Part shown: in pieces, positions 1 through 9,300 of the stretch | Numbering within the stretch: position 1 is the stretch's first letter | How the letters are laid out: every line of letters begins with the position of its first letter | Assembly (NCBI GenBank): GCA_028288625.1 | Contig: JAQBNI010000086.1 | Coordinates: forward strand, 1-36,662 | DNA: 36,662 bases | From: Bacteroidota bacterium | GTDB lineage: Bacteria; Bacteroidota; Bacteroidia; Chitinophagales; JADIYW01 | Reading direction: 5' to 3' | Position numbers and translations under genes: made by a program | The notes under the pieces: generated by a model | Seen by the model: only the letters and a program-made list of their open reading frames with translations | Told to the model about the DNA's origin: nothing | Databases searched by the model: none

Positions 1-2
1 GA

Positions 3-350
3 TTGAATATTTATCCTGCAAATGCAAATGGTTATTTAAACCGCGGATTGATCTATTTTCAAAAAAATGAATTTGCACTGTCGCTGAAAGATCATGAAAC
101 ATATAACAAACTCGATCCTTACAATCCCGATATGTGGTATGAAAGTGGTTTGTGTAAATTAGGATTGAACAGACCTGCGGATGCAATTCCCGATTTCGAT
201 AAAGCGATTTATCTGAGAAATACACAGCCGTTATTTTTTCTTGGTCGCGCGAAAGCATTGCGTCTGACGGGTAAAATTGACGCATCTATAAATGATGCGA
301 AACATGCAAAAGAAATGGGCGGAAATGTGGCACCTGAATTTTTACAATAA
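3..350 (+). CDS. TPR-repeat protein, C-terminal end (5' truncated by window)
   Basis: The visible 115 residues contain tandem tetratricopeptide repeats, with spaced signatures such as 'GYLNRGLIYF', 'MWYESGLCKLGLNRPADAI' and 'LFFLGRAKALRLTGK'. TPR arrays are protein-protein interaction scaffolds, so the specific role cannot be read from this fragment. The reading frame is open to the left edge, so the first codon seen (TTG) is probably internal rather than a real start. The stop codon abuts the stop of the convergent Crp-like gene with no space between, so neither gene has a separate terminator here. Confidence 0.75.
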   Translation: MNIYPANANGYLNRGLIYFQKNEFALSLKDHETYNKLDPYNPDMWYESGLCKLGLNRPADAIPDFDKAIYLRNTQPLFFLGRAKALRLTGKIDASINDAKHAKEMGGNVAPEFLQ

Positions 351-908
351 TTATTTTCTTATCCTGCTGAGTGTTTCAGGTGTGATGCCTAAATAAGAAG
401 CGATGTAGATCTGGGGCACTCTTTCGAAAATATTGGGCGAATGTTTTAGCAAATGTTCGAGGCGTTCTTTTGCAGGAAGAAAGCGCAGCAATTCATTTTC
501 CTCATGATTTTTTTTAATGAAATACTGGAAGATATTTTTTGCCATGCTCTCCAGTTTCGGAATTTCTTTATACAGCATTTCTAGATCCGTTTTCGACATC
601 TGCCAGATCACACTGTCTTCTAACAATTCCAAAGATACTACTGCGGGAAATCCTGAAATGAAACTGATGAATGAAGTCGTCAGTTCATTTTCAAATGAAA
701 AACGGATCGTAATTTCTTTGTCGTCCAGGTAAGAAAATGTGCGGACGCAACCCTTCTGAATATAATAATAGTGATGACAAACCTTTCCTGCTTTTTCCAG
801 TAAATATCCTTTTGATAATTCGCGTGTGGTGACCTTGTTGCGGAGTTGGTGCCATTCGTCTTTTGAAAGCTGGTTTATACCTGATATGTATTGGTCGAAT
901 TCAGACAT
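351..908 (-). CDS. Crp/Fnr-family transcriptional regulator
   Basis: 185 residues. Residues about 20-115 match a cyclic-nucleotide-binding beta-roll ('LLEKAGKVCHHYYYIQKGCVRTF...KEITIRFSFENELTTSFISF'). A long dimerisation helix follows, with 'FLPAKERLEHLL' before a short C-terminal helix-turn-helix ('IYIASYLGITPETLSRIRK'). This is the compact Crp-like layout common in Bacteroidota, where such proteins often lack a complete cAMP pocket. The ligand is unknown. It ends exactly at the HTH recognition helix, as usual for this subfamily, so it looks complete. It is convergent with the TPR gene. Start: ATG at 908, preceded by an AT-rich upstream region. Confidence 0.85.
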   Translation of the reverse strand: MSEFDQYISGINQLSKDEWHQLRNKVTTRELSKGYLLEKAGKVCHHYYYIQKGCVRTFSYLDDKEITIRFSFENELTTSFISFISGFPAVVSLELLEDSVIWQMSKTDLEMLYKEIPKLESMAKNIFQYFIKKNHEENELLRFLPAKERLEHLLKHSPNIFERVPQIYIASYLGITPETLSRIRK

Positions 909-1040
909 ATCGGAAATTAAGAAAAGTTCTTTTGTTACGTGCGTTTTATATAAGATTTTATAGTAATTCTGTAAATATGTTCCTTTCGTTCTGAGTAAAT
1001 TTAGAGTGAAGATTTTTGGTTTTAGAATCTTAAGGAAACG

Positions 1041-1077
1041 GAGCAGCTTACCCCAAATAGGCTGCTCTTTTTATTTC
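1041..1077 (+). terminator. Intrinsic-terminator-like hairpin, plus-strand polarity
   Basis: The 7-bp stem gagcagc (1041-1047) pairs with gctgctc (1061-1067) around a 13-base loop and is followed directly by a T-rich run (1068-1080). The polarity is for plus-strand transcripts, but both flanking genes are on the minus strand. It may end an unannotated plus-strand RNA starting between about 909 and 1030, or may be chance. Confidence 0.5.
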
Positions 1078-1310
1078 TTTAATGCATTTCGCATCAGCAT
1101 GACTACCTGGTTGTGTTTTACTTTTTTTATCTCGCGGTTGTCATTTTCAAGGTGATAACATGGTGTCTTGTAAGGCGAACTGTGATACATTTCAATAATT
1201 ACAATTTCAATTTCGACTACCTGCCATACACGTCGTGAACGATCACGTGCAAAGTAAAAACGATCACCTTCTTTAAGGTCGATCAAATTACATGGAGCGG
1301 CGAGGGACAT
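1071..1310 (-). CDS. Small conserved-looking hypothetical protein
   Basis: 79 residues, basic, without signal peptide or membrane segment. The N-terminal part ('LIDLKEGDRFYFARDRSRRVWQVVEIE') reads like a small beta-barrel, similar in feel to short proteins that begin 'l.eLkvGdrFyf.....kvw.v', but I cannot name a family. The last half is rich in His, Asn and Lys. It stands alone between a Crp-like regulator and a Nudix gene, all on the minus strand but with gaps, so no operon is implied. Coding potential is supported mainly by its protein-like composition. Confidence 0.6.
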   Translation of the reverse strand: MSLAAPCNLIDLKEGDRFYFARDRSRRVWQVVEIEIVIIEMYHSSPYKTPCYHLENDNREIKKVKHNQVVMLMRNALKK

Positions 1311-1357
1311 TTGCCGAAAATAGAATCTTTTCGAAAAAGAAGTACGGGTGTGAATAA

Positions 1358-1834
1358 TTATTTATTAGCCGGTTTTAGTTTGGATAAAAGCTCATCAATA
1401 AATGCAGCCTGAGTCGAATTAATTTTTTCTTTAGCTTCTTGTGGAGAAAACCAACCTCCTTTATCAACTTCGGGGATGGATTGAAATTTTCCTGATTTTG
1501 GCGGCCACTCGAGTTCAAATGTATTGCTTACAATTATAGCCGGATCTATATCACCTTCTGCCGTCCATGCATGAATCACTTTTCCGCTTTTCATTTTTAC
1601 CGGTGATAATTCCCATTGAATATTCCCGTTAAATTTTACGCTTGTTTCTTCTTCAAATTCTCTTTTGGCTACTTCCTGAGGATCTTCACCTTCTACATAT
1701 TCTCCTTTCGGTATCGACCATGCACCCAGATCTTTCTTCGCCCAGAATGGTCCGCCCGGATGCACGAGGAAAACTTCCAATTCATTTTTGTGAAAGCGAT
1801 AGAGCAGTATGCCGGCGGATTGTTTTGGTTTCAT
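1358..1834 (-). CDS. Nudix hydrolase (NTP pyrophosphohydrolase type)
   Basis: 158 residues from an internal ATG at 1834, beginning 'MKPKQSAGILLYR', the usual N-terminus of this family. The open frame extends to 1924, but those extra residues look non-homologous. A Nudix box (GX5EX7REUXEEXGU) is clear: G...E at 'GEYVEGE', then 'REFEEETSV'; the penultimate Gly is replaced by Ser. The Glu residues that bind Mg2+ are kept, so it should be active. It resembles the cytosolic 'PGGPFWAKKDLGAWSIPKGE' Nudix group, which cleaves X-linked nucleoside diphosphates. The substrate cannot be assigned. It is a single gene with no obvious operon partner. Confidence 0.88.
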   Translation of the reverse strand: MKPKQSAGILLYRFHKNELEVFLVHPGGPFWAKKDLGAWSIPKGEYVEGEDPQEVAKREFEEETSVKFNGNIQWELSPVKMKSGKVIHAWTAEGDIDPAIIVSNTFELEWPPKSGKFQSIPEVDKGGWFSPQEAKEKINSTQAAFIDELLSKLKPANK

Positions 1835-2072
1835 TTGATTTCTATACAAAGTTATATAAATCAAGCAATAAGGCAGAAAGATCCTGGTCTGCAAGCCGTA
1901 TCTGTATTGACATATCCCTTTCAATGATCTATCTTTAACCTTAGAAATAGCTATTTATAAACCCTATTTCCTGTTTATAGCATTCTTTTTTTTAAGTGCA
2001 CATTCCATTAATGATGGTTTTAACATCAGGTCTGCGGTTTATATATGGCATACTCAACACAAAATTCAATGT

Positions 2073-2687
2073 ATGAAAAACCCAAACCTGTTTGTAAAAG
2101 TTCTGGCACTCTGCTACCTATTCAATGGAACTGCAATATTTGCACAAAATGCATCGAGGACAATTCCACAAAACACTTCACGCGTATCGTGGATGACATT
2201 TACGGCTACGCAATCCGCGAATAAAGTATCGCTGCGCTGGAGCACTGCTTCTGAAAGTCACACAACGGCATTCGCTGTTCAACGGAGCATAGATTCTGTC
2301 TATTGGGGGAATTTAGGAACAGTTACTGCGGCAGGAAACAGCTCGTCCATTCAGAAATATTCTTATGATGACTTGGCTCCGGCAAAAGGAGTGAACTATT
2401 ACAGGCTGCTGGAGCAAAACACTACAGACCGCAATACATACAGCAGGGTTATCAGGATTGATGTCATTACAAGGACCAGGGACTTTACTGCATTTCCAAA
2501 TCCCGCAACGGATCTTTTGGAATTGAATGGTGAACCGGGCACTGCAGTAGAAGCTTATAATTTAAACGGCGATCTCGTACTTCAAAAAACCCTCGATGGT
2601 GATAATGAAGTTGACATCAGCCAATGGCGGAAGGGATGGTATATCTTAAGATCGGGAGAGCAGGTGGTGAAGTTGGTTGTAAAATAA
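2073..2687 (+). CDS. Secreted protein with T9SS type A sorting domain
   Basis: 204 residues. The N-terminus 'MKNPNLFVKVLALCYLFNGTAIFAQN' is a signal peptide with likely cleavage near residue 25. The middle ('VSLRWSTASESHTTAFAVQRSID...YSYDDLAPAKGVNYYRLLEQ') is the fibronectin-III-like repeat that often precedes Bacteroidota sorting domains. The C-terminus from about residue 138 ('FTAFPNPATDLLEL...GWYILRSGEQVVKLVVK') is a type A C-terminal domain, which directs export across the outer membrane by the type IX system. There is no catalytic domain, so it may be a small surface or matrix protein. A strong hairpin terminator follows. Confidence 0.88.
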   Translation: MKNPNLFVKVLALCYLFNGTAIFAQNASRTIPQNTSRVSWMTFTATQSANKVSLRWSTASESHTTAFAVQRSIDSVYWGNLGTVTAAGNSSSIQKYSYDDLAPAKGVNYYRLLEQNTTDRNTYSRVIRIDVITRTRDFTAFPNPATDLLELNGEPGTAVEAYNLNGDLVLQKTLDGDNEVDISQWRKGWYILRSGEQVVKLVVK

Positions 2688-2707
2688 ATAGTGATTTTTA
2701 AATATAG

Positions 2708-2740
2708 AAAAGCCAATCATATTTGATTGGCTTTTTTTGT
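2708..2740. terminator. Bidirectional intrinsic terminator
   Basis: A 12-bp perfect stem (aaaagccaatca at 2708-2719 with tgattggctttt at 2724-2735), a 4-base loop, and T-runs on both strands. It lies between two convergent T9SS genes ending at 2687 and 2763, so it can serve both. Confidence 0.9.
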
Positions 2741-2762
2741 TTGCGTTTACTCCCAGACTTTA

Positions 2763-5603
2763 CTATTGCACTACAACCGCCTTGCTTACGGTATTGATCC
2801 CATCAAAAATTTTCAACCAATACATTCCTTTTGAAAGTGTTGATGCATCAATCGTAAACTCAGAAATATCGCGATGCTGTTTCGATTCCAGTAAAATAAT
2901 TTTCCCGGTAAGATCGATCAATTGCAATTGGATATTTCCCGCATGATGATCTTCAAACTTCACCGTAAATAAACCATTGTTTGGATTCGGATAAATGGAT
3001 AAATTTTCTTTTGTCGATTTTATCTGAGCAACGGGCGTAAGTATAAGGATTCTCGTTTGTACGGTATTTGTTTTCACCGACGCGTTGTAATCAAATAATA
3101 TATCCGCCGTATTGTCGATCGTACTGCCGGCGGAAAGATTCGATTTTGCTTTTACTTTATAAGCGATATACCCGGTACTGTTCATGTTCGTGGTATCAAA
3201 ATCCAGTTTGATATTATCAAACGTAAATTTCAAAATGTGATCCTGAAAGATCTCCAGCGTATAGGGCGCAGATGAGCCGATCACCTGTAACGAGTTGATG
3301 TCGACATTGCTGCTCAGTGTATCCAGTACAATAACTCTGAATGCCGTATCATTTCCTTTATTTTGAAAATGGATGATGAAAGAAACATAATCGCCGTTGG
3401 CAACCTGCTGAGGCGTCAGTGTGCTTCCGGATAAAATTGTTTTCTCATTCGGATCAAAAGAAGCTAATACAGGTTCACTCAAAGTTGTGTAATTATCTGC
3501 CGGAACTACATCAGCAGAATCACTGGTGATCCATGCCTGCGAAAATAAAGTATCGCCTGCATTTAGTGTCGGAGGCGTCGCTCCCGTAAAATGAATCGCA
3601 GCAGATAACGTTTGTCCCGGCGGCAGATTGTTGATATTCCATATAATCGTATCTCCATTCATTAAGCTTTGTGAAGGAGTCTCCGTTGGATTTAAAAGCC
3701 TCGGATCCAGCAGCAATTTTACCTTCCCTGATCCTCCGAAAGCGCCCTTATTGGTAAGAGAGATGGTATAATTATTTTCCTGTCCCATGCGCGTTCTCCA
3801 GTTGTTAATGAGTTTAATTTCCAAGTCATTTTTTCCGGGTATCGGTTTCAATGCAAAAAATAAGGTGTCAGCATTCCCGTATGTTGAATGCGTGGAAATA
3901 TACGATGGCGGAGAAATCGTAAAATAATTATTGTAAAGAGAAATGTGTGTCGTATAATGACCTGTATCCGCGTAAAAAATAAATATGCCATTGCTGAAAA
4001 AATGCATGGCTTGTGAGTCAGCTGCACTTTGTGTATATGCAAATCCCCAAGGGTATGTCGGTTCCACTCCATCTAAAATATGATTATTGTTATAGTCGAT
4101 AAAAGCTACCCCGATAACGGTATTGTAATCGCTCGAATAATAACCGAAATAAGAATCCGTTTCTCCAAAGCCACAGATACTGCTGGGAGATGCAATAAAA
4201 ACATGTCCCCGGTTATAATGTGAAATGTATGTCATATAGCCTGTCTTAGGCTCGATGATCATTCGTTCCTTAATAGCACCCGTATTGATATCGATGATTT
4301 GAACAAGGCTGATCTCATGAACGTCCGTAGAAAAACCACCGTTGGCATCCACGTACTTTATAATGTAGGAAATATCTGCGCCATTGTAATCCAATTTTAC
4401 ATTCGTTGCCGACCAGTACCAACTCTTTCCTTTGTAAAAAATAGTATCTCTTGTTTCCAGCGGGCTGTCCCAGCGTTTTGTTCCATTGTCGATCAAAGAA
4501 TGATCCACGAAAATTTTTGTATTGCTCAACAGGAGGAAATCTGAACGGTACTGCACATTCGGATTCGCATGCTGCAGCTTGTACGACCACAATAAATGGA
4601 AGTGAATATCCTTGCAATAGATCAGGCTATCCTGCACTAAAAAAGGAAACACATATATCCTCGACGTATCGTCAAAACGATTGTTATAAGTGGTCGCCAA
4701 AAGTTCATTGAAAGCATTTTGCGGAAGCGTGTCGCCGCTGATGACCGATAAATTATTTGGATCGATAAAAATTCTTTGTATAGGAGACATAGGGTTACGA
4801 AATGCTACGATATAATGTGAAGAAGTGTAGTCGTTAATATTCTGAATCTGGTAGGGAGAAAAAGAGATTGTGTTCGTGGTATCCGTGGCAATCGTATTTC
4901 CTAAAGAATCCAGCAAGTAAATAAATGTCCTCGAAGTATCATCCGGAAAAGGGAAGAGACCGGGTTTGGAAGCCGTAGCGGCGAGCAATGCATTATTGTT
5001 TGGTAATGCAATCAGCGATATTATAAATTTATTGGCAATAGATTCCGGCAAAATATTATCCATTGAAAAATCCTTTTTCCATAAAAATTTACCCGTGGCT
5101 GAAACAGAAATAATTTGTTTTTCCTTGAATGAATTACCGGTATAAAAAAAATATCCTGTATTTGATTTTTGACTGATATTCGTTTCCCAGAAATAGGATT
5201 CCATCATATTTTGCAGGCTGTCTGCCTCCCAAAGGTAATTGCCGTCCTTGTCGTATTTAAAAGCACGTATGGGTTCTCCCTGCCCTGCCCTGAGCAAAAA
5301 CTTTCCGTCATTATCAAATAGCGGTTCCAGCGCAGCAGGTGTATAAGAGGAGTCCAATGTTTTGTTTAAAATAATGTTTTTAAACTTATCCAGTTTTATA
5401 ATGCTGTACGTGTAAAAGTAGAAGCCAAGTGTCATCTTGGTTTGCACGATCATCGTGGTCGTCGAGTCATTATTTTCATGCGTGGAATAAATAACGTCAT
5501 CATTAACCGAGCCGGTGCAAACTTCGTTGATCAGCCTTTGTCCGAAACCGCCCATCGGAAAAAAGAAGAGCGAGATTAAAATGGGTAGTAAAATCTTTTT
5601 CAT
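2763..5603 (-). CDS. Large T9SS-exported surface protein
   Basis: 946 residues. Signal peptide 'MKKILLPILISLFFFPMGGFGQ'. Residues about 30-480 read as a beta-propeller-like narrative region with many 'YLLDSLGN', 'YKYDKDGNYLWEADSL' motifs, as in Bacteroidota proteins with PQQ-like blades. From about 600 come Ig-like domains ('NDLEIKLINNWRTRMGQENNYTISLTNKG'), then a domain beginning 'SFDPNEKTI' and containing 'YVSFIIHFQNKGNDTAFRVIVLDTLS...ADILFDYNASV', typical of Bacteroidota exported adhesin-like proteins (DUF11/DUF7619-like). The last about 80 residues ('SIYPNPNNGLFTVKF...LSKGMYWLKIF') form a type A sorting domain. The function is probably cell-surface; no enzyme motif is seen. It is complete. 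Confidence 0.9.
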   Translation of the reverse strand: MKKILLPILISLFFFPMGGFGQRLINEVCTGSVNDDVIYSTHENNDSTTTMIVQTKMTLGFYFYTYSIIKLDKFKNIILNKTLDSSYTPAALEPLFDNDGKFLLRAGQGEPIRAFKYDKDGNYLWEADSLQNMMESYFWETNISQKSNTGYFFYTGNSFKEKQIISVSATGKFLWKKDFSMDNILPESIANKFIISLIALPNNNALLAATASKPGLFPFPDDTSRTFIYLLDSLGNTIATDTTNTISFSPYQIQNINDYTSSHYIVAFRNPMSPIQRIFIDPNNLSVISGDTLPQNAFNELLATTYNNRFDDTSRIYVFPFLVQDSLIYCKDIHFHLLWSYKLQHANPNVQYRSDFLLLSNTKIFVDHSLIDNGTKRWDSPLETRDTIFYKGKSWYWSATNVKLDYNGADISYIIKYVDANGGFSTDVHEISLVQIIDINTGAIKERMIIEPKTGYMTYISHYNRGHVFIASPSSICGFGETDSYFGYYSSDYNTVIGVAFIDYNNNHILDGVEPTYPWGFAYTQSAADSQAMHFFSNGIFIFYADTGHYTTHISLYNNYFTISPPSYISTHSTYGNADTLFFALKPIPGKNDLEIKLINNWRTRMGQENNYTISLTNKGAFGGSGKVKLLLDPRLLNPTETPSQSLMNGDTIIWNINNLPPGQTLSAAIHFTGATPPTLNAGDTLFSQAWITSDSADVVPADNYTTLSEPVLASFDPNEKTILSGSTLTPQQVANGDYVSFIIHFQNKGNDTAFRVIVLDTLSSNVDINSLQVIGSSAPYTLEIFQDHILKFTFDNIKLDFDTTNMNSTGYIAYKVKAKSNLSAGSTIDNTADILFDYNASVKTNTVQTRILILTPVAQIKSTKENLSIYPNPNNGLFTVKFEDHHAGNIQLQLIDLTGKIILLESKQHRDISEFTIDASTLSKGMYWLKIFDGINTVSKAVVVQ

Positions 5604-5775
5604 ATAAATCGTTTGTACAAATTTGCATCTATATTATTTAAATAGTAAATACAAAAAAGTGTCGTTGTATAAGCAAATAAGAAAAAAAACGCTTAAAGGA
5701 TTGATTAATAGAAATTAAGAGCTAATTGTGTAGTATTAAGTGCTATTGACGAATGACAAATAAGAATGATTTTTA

Positions 5776-5900
5776 GGGGCGTGCCCCTCACACCTCGCGC
5801 TCAAGCCTGCCTTCGTTCGGGTCGGGCTATCCGCTGCAAGCCTTGCATGCACTAAAGCAGCGCAAAGGCTTTCCGCTTCTATCCCTCACGCAAAAGACCT
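5776..5900. repeat. Palindrome-rich intergenic repeat-like element
   Basis: The stretch opens with a compact hairpin (ggggc-gt-gcccc, 5776-5787) and continues with GC-rich text containing 'gtcgggctatccgct' and 'gcaaaggctttccgct'. It is much more GC-rich than its surroundings. Similar elements with a GGGCG..CCC hairpin and 'TCGGGCT.TCCGCT' occur between genes in many Bacteroidota genomes (from memory). Only one copy is in this window, so repetition cannot be shown here. The rest of the 5604-6311 gap holds the tRNA scar and short repeats listed separately. Confidence 0.5.
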
Positions 5901-5950
5901 TCATCTACCATCCATGCTATCCGGATAACCTTGCGAAATACTTGCGAAAC

Positions 5951-5990
5951 AAAAAAAGCAGCTAAAGTATATACTCTAACTGCTTTTTCT
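5951..5990. terminator. Terminator of the interrupted tRNA-Asn gene
   Basis: agcag (5957-5961) pairs with ctgct (5980-5984), extended by A/T pairs, with a partly paired interior. T-runs flank both sides, so it works on either strand. On the minus strand it lies directly after the tRNA 3' end and is the expected native terminator. Confidence 0.75.
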
Positions 5991-5997
5991 TTTCTCG

Positions 5998-6040
5998 CGC
6001 TCCCTCCTGGGCTCGAACCAGGGACCTACTGATTAACAGG
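5998..6040 (-). tRNA. tRNA-Asn 3' half only (attachment-site scar)
   Basis: Read on the minus strand, this contains the anticodon GTT (6035-6037) with T33 and C32, the 3' side of the anticodon stem (tcagt), a 5-base variable loop, a perfect T-arm (cctgg-TTCGAGC-ccagg, 6006-6022) and the 3' acceptor strand agggagc (5999-6005). Upstream of the anticodon loop, the sequence (gccgc) cannot pair with tcagt, and no D-arm or 5' acceptor strand is present. The gene is therefore cut at the anticodon loop. This is a known target of tyrosine integrases, which restore one tRNA copy and displace the old 3' half. The intact copy would lie to the right, outside the window. It is not a functional tRNA. Confidence 0.85.
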
Positions 6041-6138
6041 CGGCTTAAAGCATCAAATTCCCAATAGTATGAATTAACTAAGGGAATTATTATCAATTAA
6101 TTCACTAATATGGGTTTAAATGAACTTATATGAAACCG

Positions 6139-6176
6139 ATGGTTATTTGTGCAATATTTGTGCAATAAAAAACCAT
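6139..6176. repeat. Tandem 11-bp repeat inside an inverted repeat (candidate integrase arm sites)
   Basis: Two head-to-tail copies of tatttgtgcaa (6144-6154 and 6155-6165), spaced by one helical turn, lie inside a 6-bp inverted repeat (atggtt 6139-6144, aaccat 6171-6176). They sit about 100 bases inside the tRNA scar, where arm-type integrase binding sites are expected. Confidence 0.55.
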
Positions 6177-6311
6177 TAATCAAATATTTAATTAGTTATC
6201 TCCTTGTTAGCCTCGAAACAGATGCACACCATGAGCGTGCGAGACCTATGTAAAAAATAATACATATTATATCGCTTATGTTCTTACCTTAGTTAGAAGT
6301 AAACATTCTTC

Positions 6312-9300
6312 TTGAATTTCATAAACTTATCTCATAAGGAAAAGTATAACCTTATCCTTACAATCATTTTTATTCTTGCAAGCAGTTCCTTATTTGCTAG
6401 CAAACTCACTTCTGTAAGGTATACACTGCCATCAAAAGTTGAATATTGCATCAACGATACTTTTTTCATAAAAATAAAAAATATCACCCATTCAAAACTG
6501 GCAAACGTAAACTTATATAATGTATTCAGCATTTATAAGAACAGGTATGATTCATCTATCGCACCCATCAGTTACACTGGCAACACTCTTGGACAGCCCG
6601 CAACCATCAGCAACAAAGGACATGTAACCATTTTCTTAAAAGACACTTTGTATGCGGGCGAAACGATAGAGATAGGAATTATCGGAAAATTAAATTGCGT
6701 AGGTTATCATTCTTATTACGACACTTCTGCATTGACAAACATTATACAGGTCTCTTATAAAAGCGGTAACACCTTAAAGATGGATCAAACCATCACCACG
6801 ATTTACAATCCGCAAATCCCCGTGCTGGTCATTAGTAATGTAACACCCTCTACACAAGATGTGATTTTGTTTCAGCCATATTTTATTGATGTGGATGTAG
6901 TGAATGGGGGCTTCGGCGACTTGTCTGCATTCGTACTGAAATTAAATTATAACAAACCGGAATTTCAAACCAAGATAGATTCCATTGCAGGCAGCATGGG
7001 TATTTTAATTCGAAATACCGATACCACTGCAAGTATTTATGTGGGTGAAAATGTTTTCAGGCAGCAACTGGGCAGCCCTACCATGAAAACCAGGCAGCGC
7101 ATTACCTTGCGCATTTATTTACACAATCAAACCTGTAATTATACGGGCATTATGAAAAGCAATATCTCGGGTTACCTGATTTGTCCTGATGATACTTTTT
7201 CTTTTTGTGATACCACAAGAAGCCCGAAAGATTTTTTTATAAATTATCAGGCGAAGCCTAAAAATATTACTGTGGTGCGTGATACACGCGACAGAAGCTG
7301 CATCATCAGTGGCACGAATAATTTCAAAAGAGATATTGTCATCAGGAATGATGAAGCTGTTCCGTTAGACAGTATTTATTTTACCATCAACAGTGGTTAT
7401 GCCACCGGTGGAGAAATTTTATATACTGCATTGGATACTTCTTCCTTCCTGATGCGGTATAATAATAACGCCTTCCAAAAGCCGGCTATATGGGGAATCC
7501 TTAAAACGGATACTTCTTTGTACAGGCCCTTTGATTTGAGCCGATATGATACTTTACCGCCGGTGACAAGAGATTACCTGATAGAATATTTTACCAATGT
7601 AAATAATAACCTTGTCCGCAATCTGGGCGTTTATGAAAGCTGTTATGGCGATACCAAACAAATCTATGAAGCGCGGGTACGGCTACCCAATGGTATGCAA
7701 TTACAGCCCGGCGATTCCATCGCTATTCACTATGAATCACGAATGTGTGACCAGATAGATAATTATTGTAATCTGTATAAATACGTAAACTATAACAATT
7801 ACACCATCAGTTATTACGAGCCGTGTATCAAACAATATCTTTTGCCTATTGTATCAAATGAACATGACCTGGATAATTATGAAGTGTATGAACAGCCACC
7901 TCATATTATACTGATAGGAAACCTGGCGGAGTATTGCTTATCGTCTTACTACTATATCTTTGATGCGTGGATGTATCTTCAAAAAATGCGTCAGGACGAG
8001 CCAGTCCGACATTACAGTGATTCTGTGTATTACCAAAACTCTGTGTATACGATAGAAATGAGGTTATCCAACATGCTGGATTTTTCTAATACGCTACCTG
8101 TTATTTACAGCAGGATATGGGGCACCCAATGGCCTGCTGATTATAAAACCATGACTGTACAGGGTAATGAAAAGGTGTACACGTTTTACTGGAAATATAA
8201 TGGCGCAAAAATAGATTCTATCTTTACATATAATCCAAACCTAAGTGTTAGCGCAGGCATTAATTTTCCATGTGTTCATGCAGATTGCAGTATACAGGAT
8301 GACGGACATCAGTACATGACGCGTACCGATGGTTTTTTTGTACAGCCTGTTGATGGATGTGCACCTTTGCCAATGCCGTTATCCATTTGCTCATCAAATA
8401 TTAAAGTAGATGTTTATTGTCCGCAACCTGGTTGTGCGTATCCATTTATGTCGATTACAGAAGCACATTTAGAGCGTATTAATTTAGGGTTGAAGGATAG
8501 CAATAACGACGGTATTCCGGATGATAGTGTAACGGTAGCATCTAAATTTGAGGTGTTAAATTTAAACACTTATATAGCCGGTGACACGATGCTGGCAAAA
8601 CACCTGATGGTTCCGGTGAACATTGCAGCGGGAAATACGGCCTTCAAAAATGCATATTCTTATATTCAATTTTCTGAAGCAGCACCTGCCAACTACTGGT
8701 CTTCTGCCGGTGGAAAGATTGAGTTTTATGATAAGAATACGAACACGCATTATAAATGCAACATAACCTCTGCACAGGTTAATTTAGATACGGCACAAAG
8801 AAGATGGTATATCAATTGTTCTCCGAAGGCATATGCGGCGCAGTTTCCGGTGCTCGCAAATTTTTATTTTAAAGAAGGTGACTCTGTAAATGTGTATCCA
8901 CTGTTCAGGTTTGATGTAAATTTAGAAGGTGGCTTTTTAGATAATGAGCTTTATTTGATTCATACGTATTTAAGTGATTCTGCCTTAGATTTTAAGACAC
9001 TTTCTGTTGCGGATAACAAACCCGACCTAATTGCAAATCATATTTACAGGTGCAGTTTTACGTTTAATTATCTCAACCTGATGGGATACAGCATGGCAGC
9101 AAATTTTTATGAGTTAGGTGGTAATAATAATATTGATGACGTAAAATACTGCAATGATAAAAGTACGCTTACATCAAGTTTTGAATTTGGCATGCTGCAC
9201 TACTCGACCGTCTTTTTCTTTGGTAATGAAGTGCGTCAGTTGGTCAGGCCGAAGAAAGAAACGTTCATCTTACCGAGAAAAACCGGGTATGTAGCTACAA

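Noticed and set aside
1616-1938. Two plus-strand open frames opposite the Nudix gene
   Set aside because: They are shadows of the Nudix coding frame, which has a clear catalytic motif on the minus strand.
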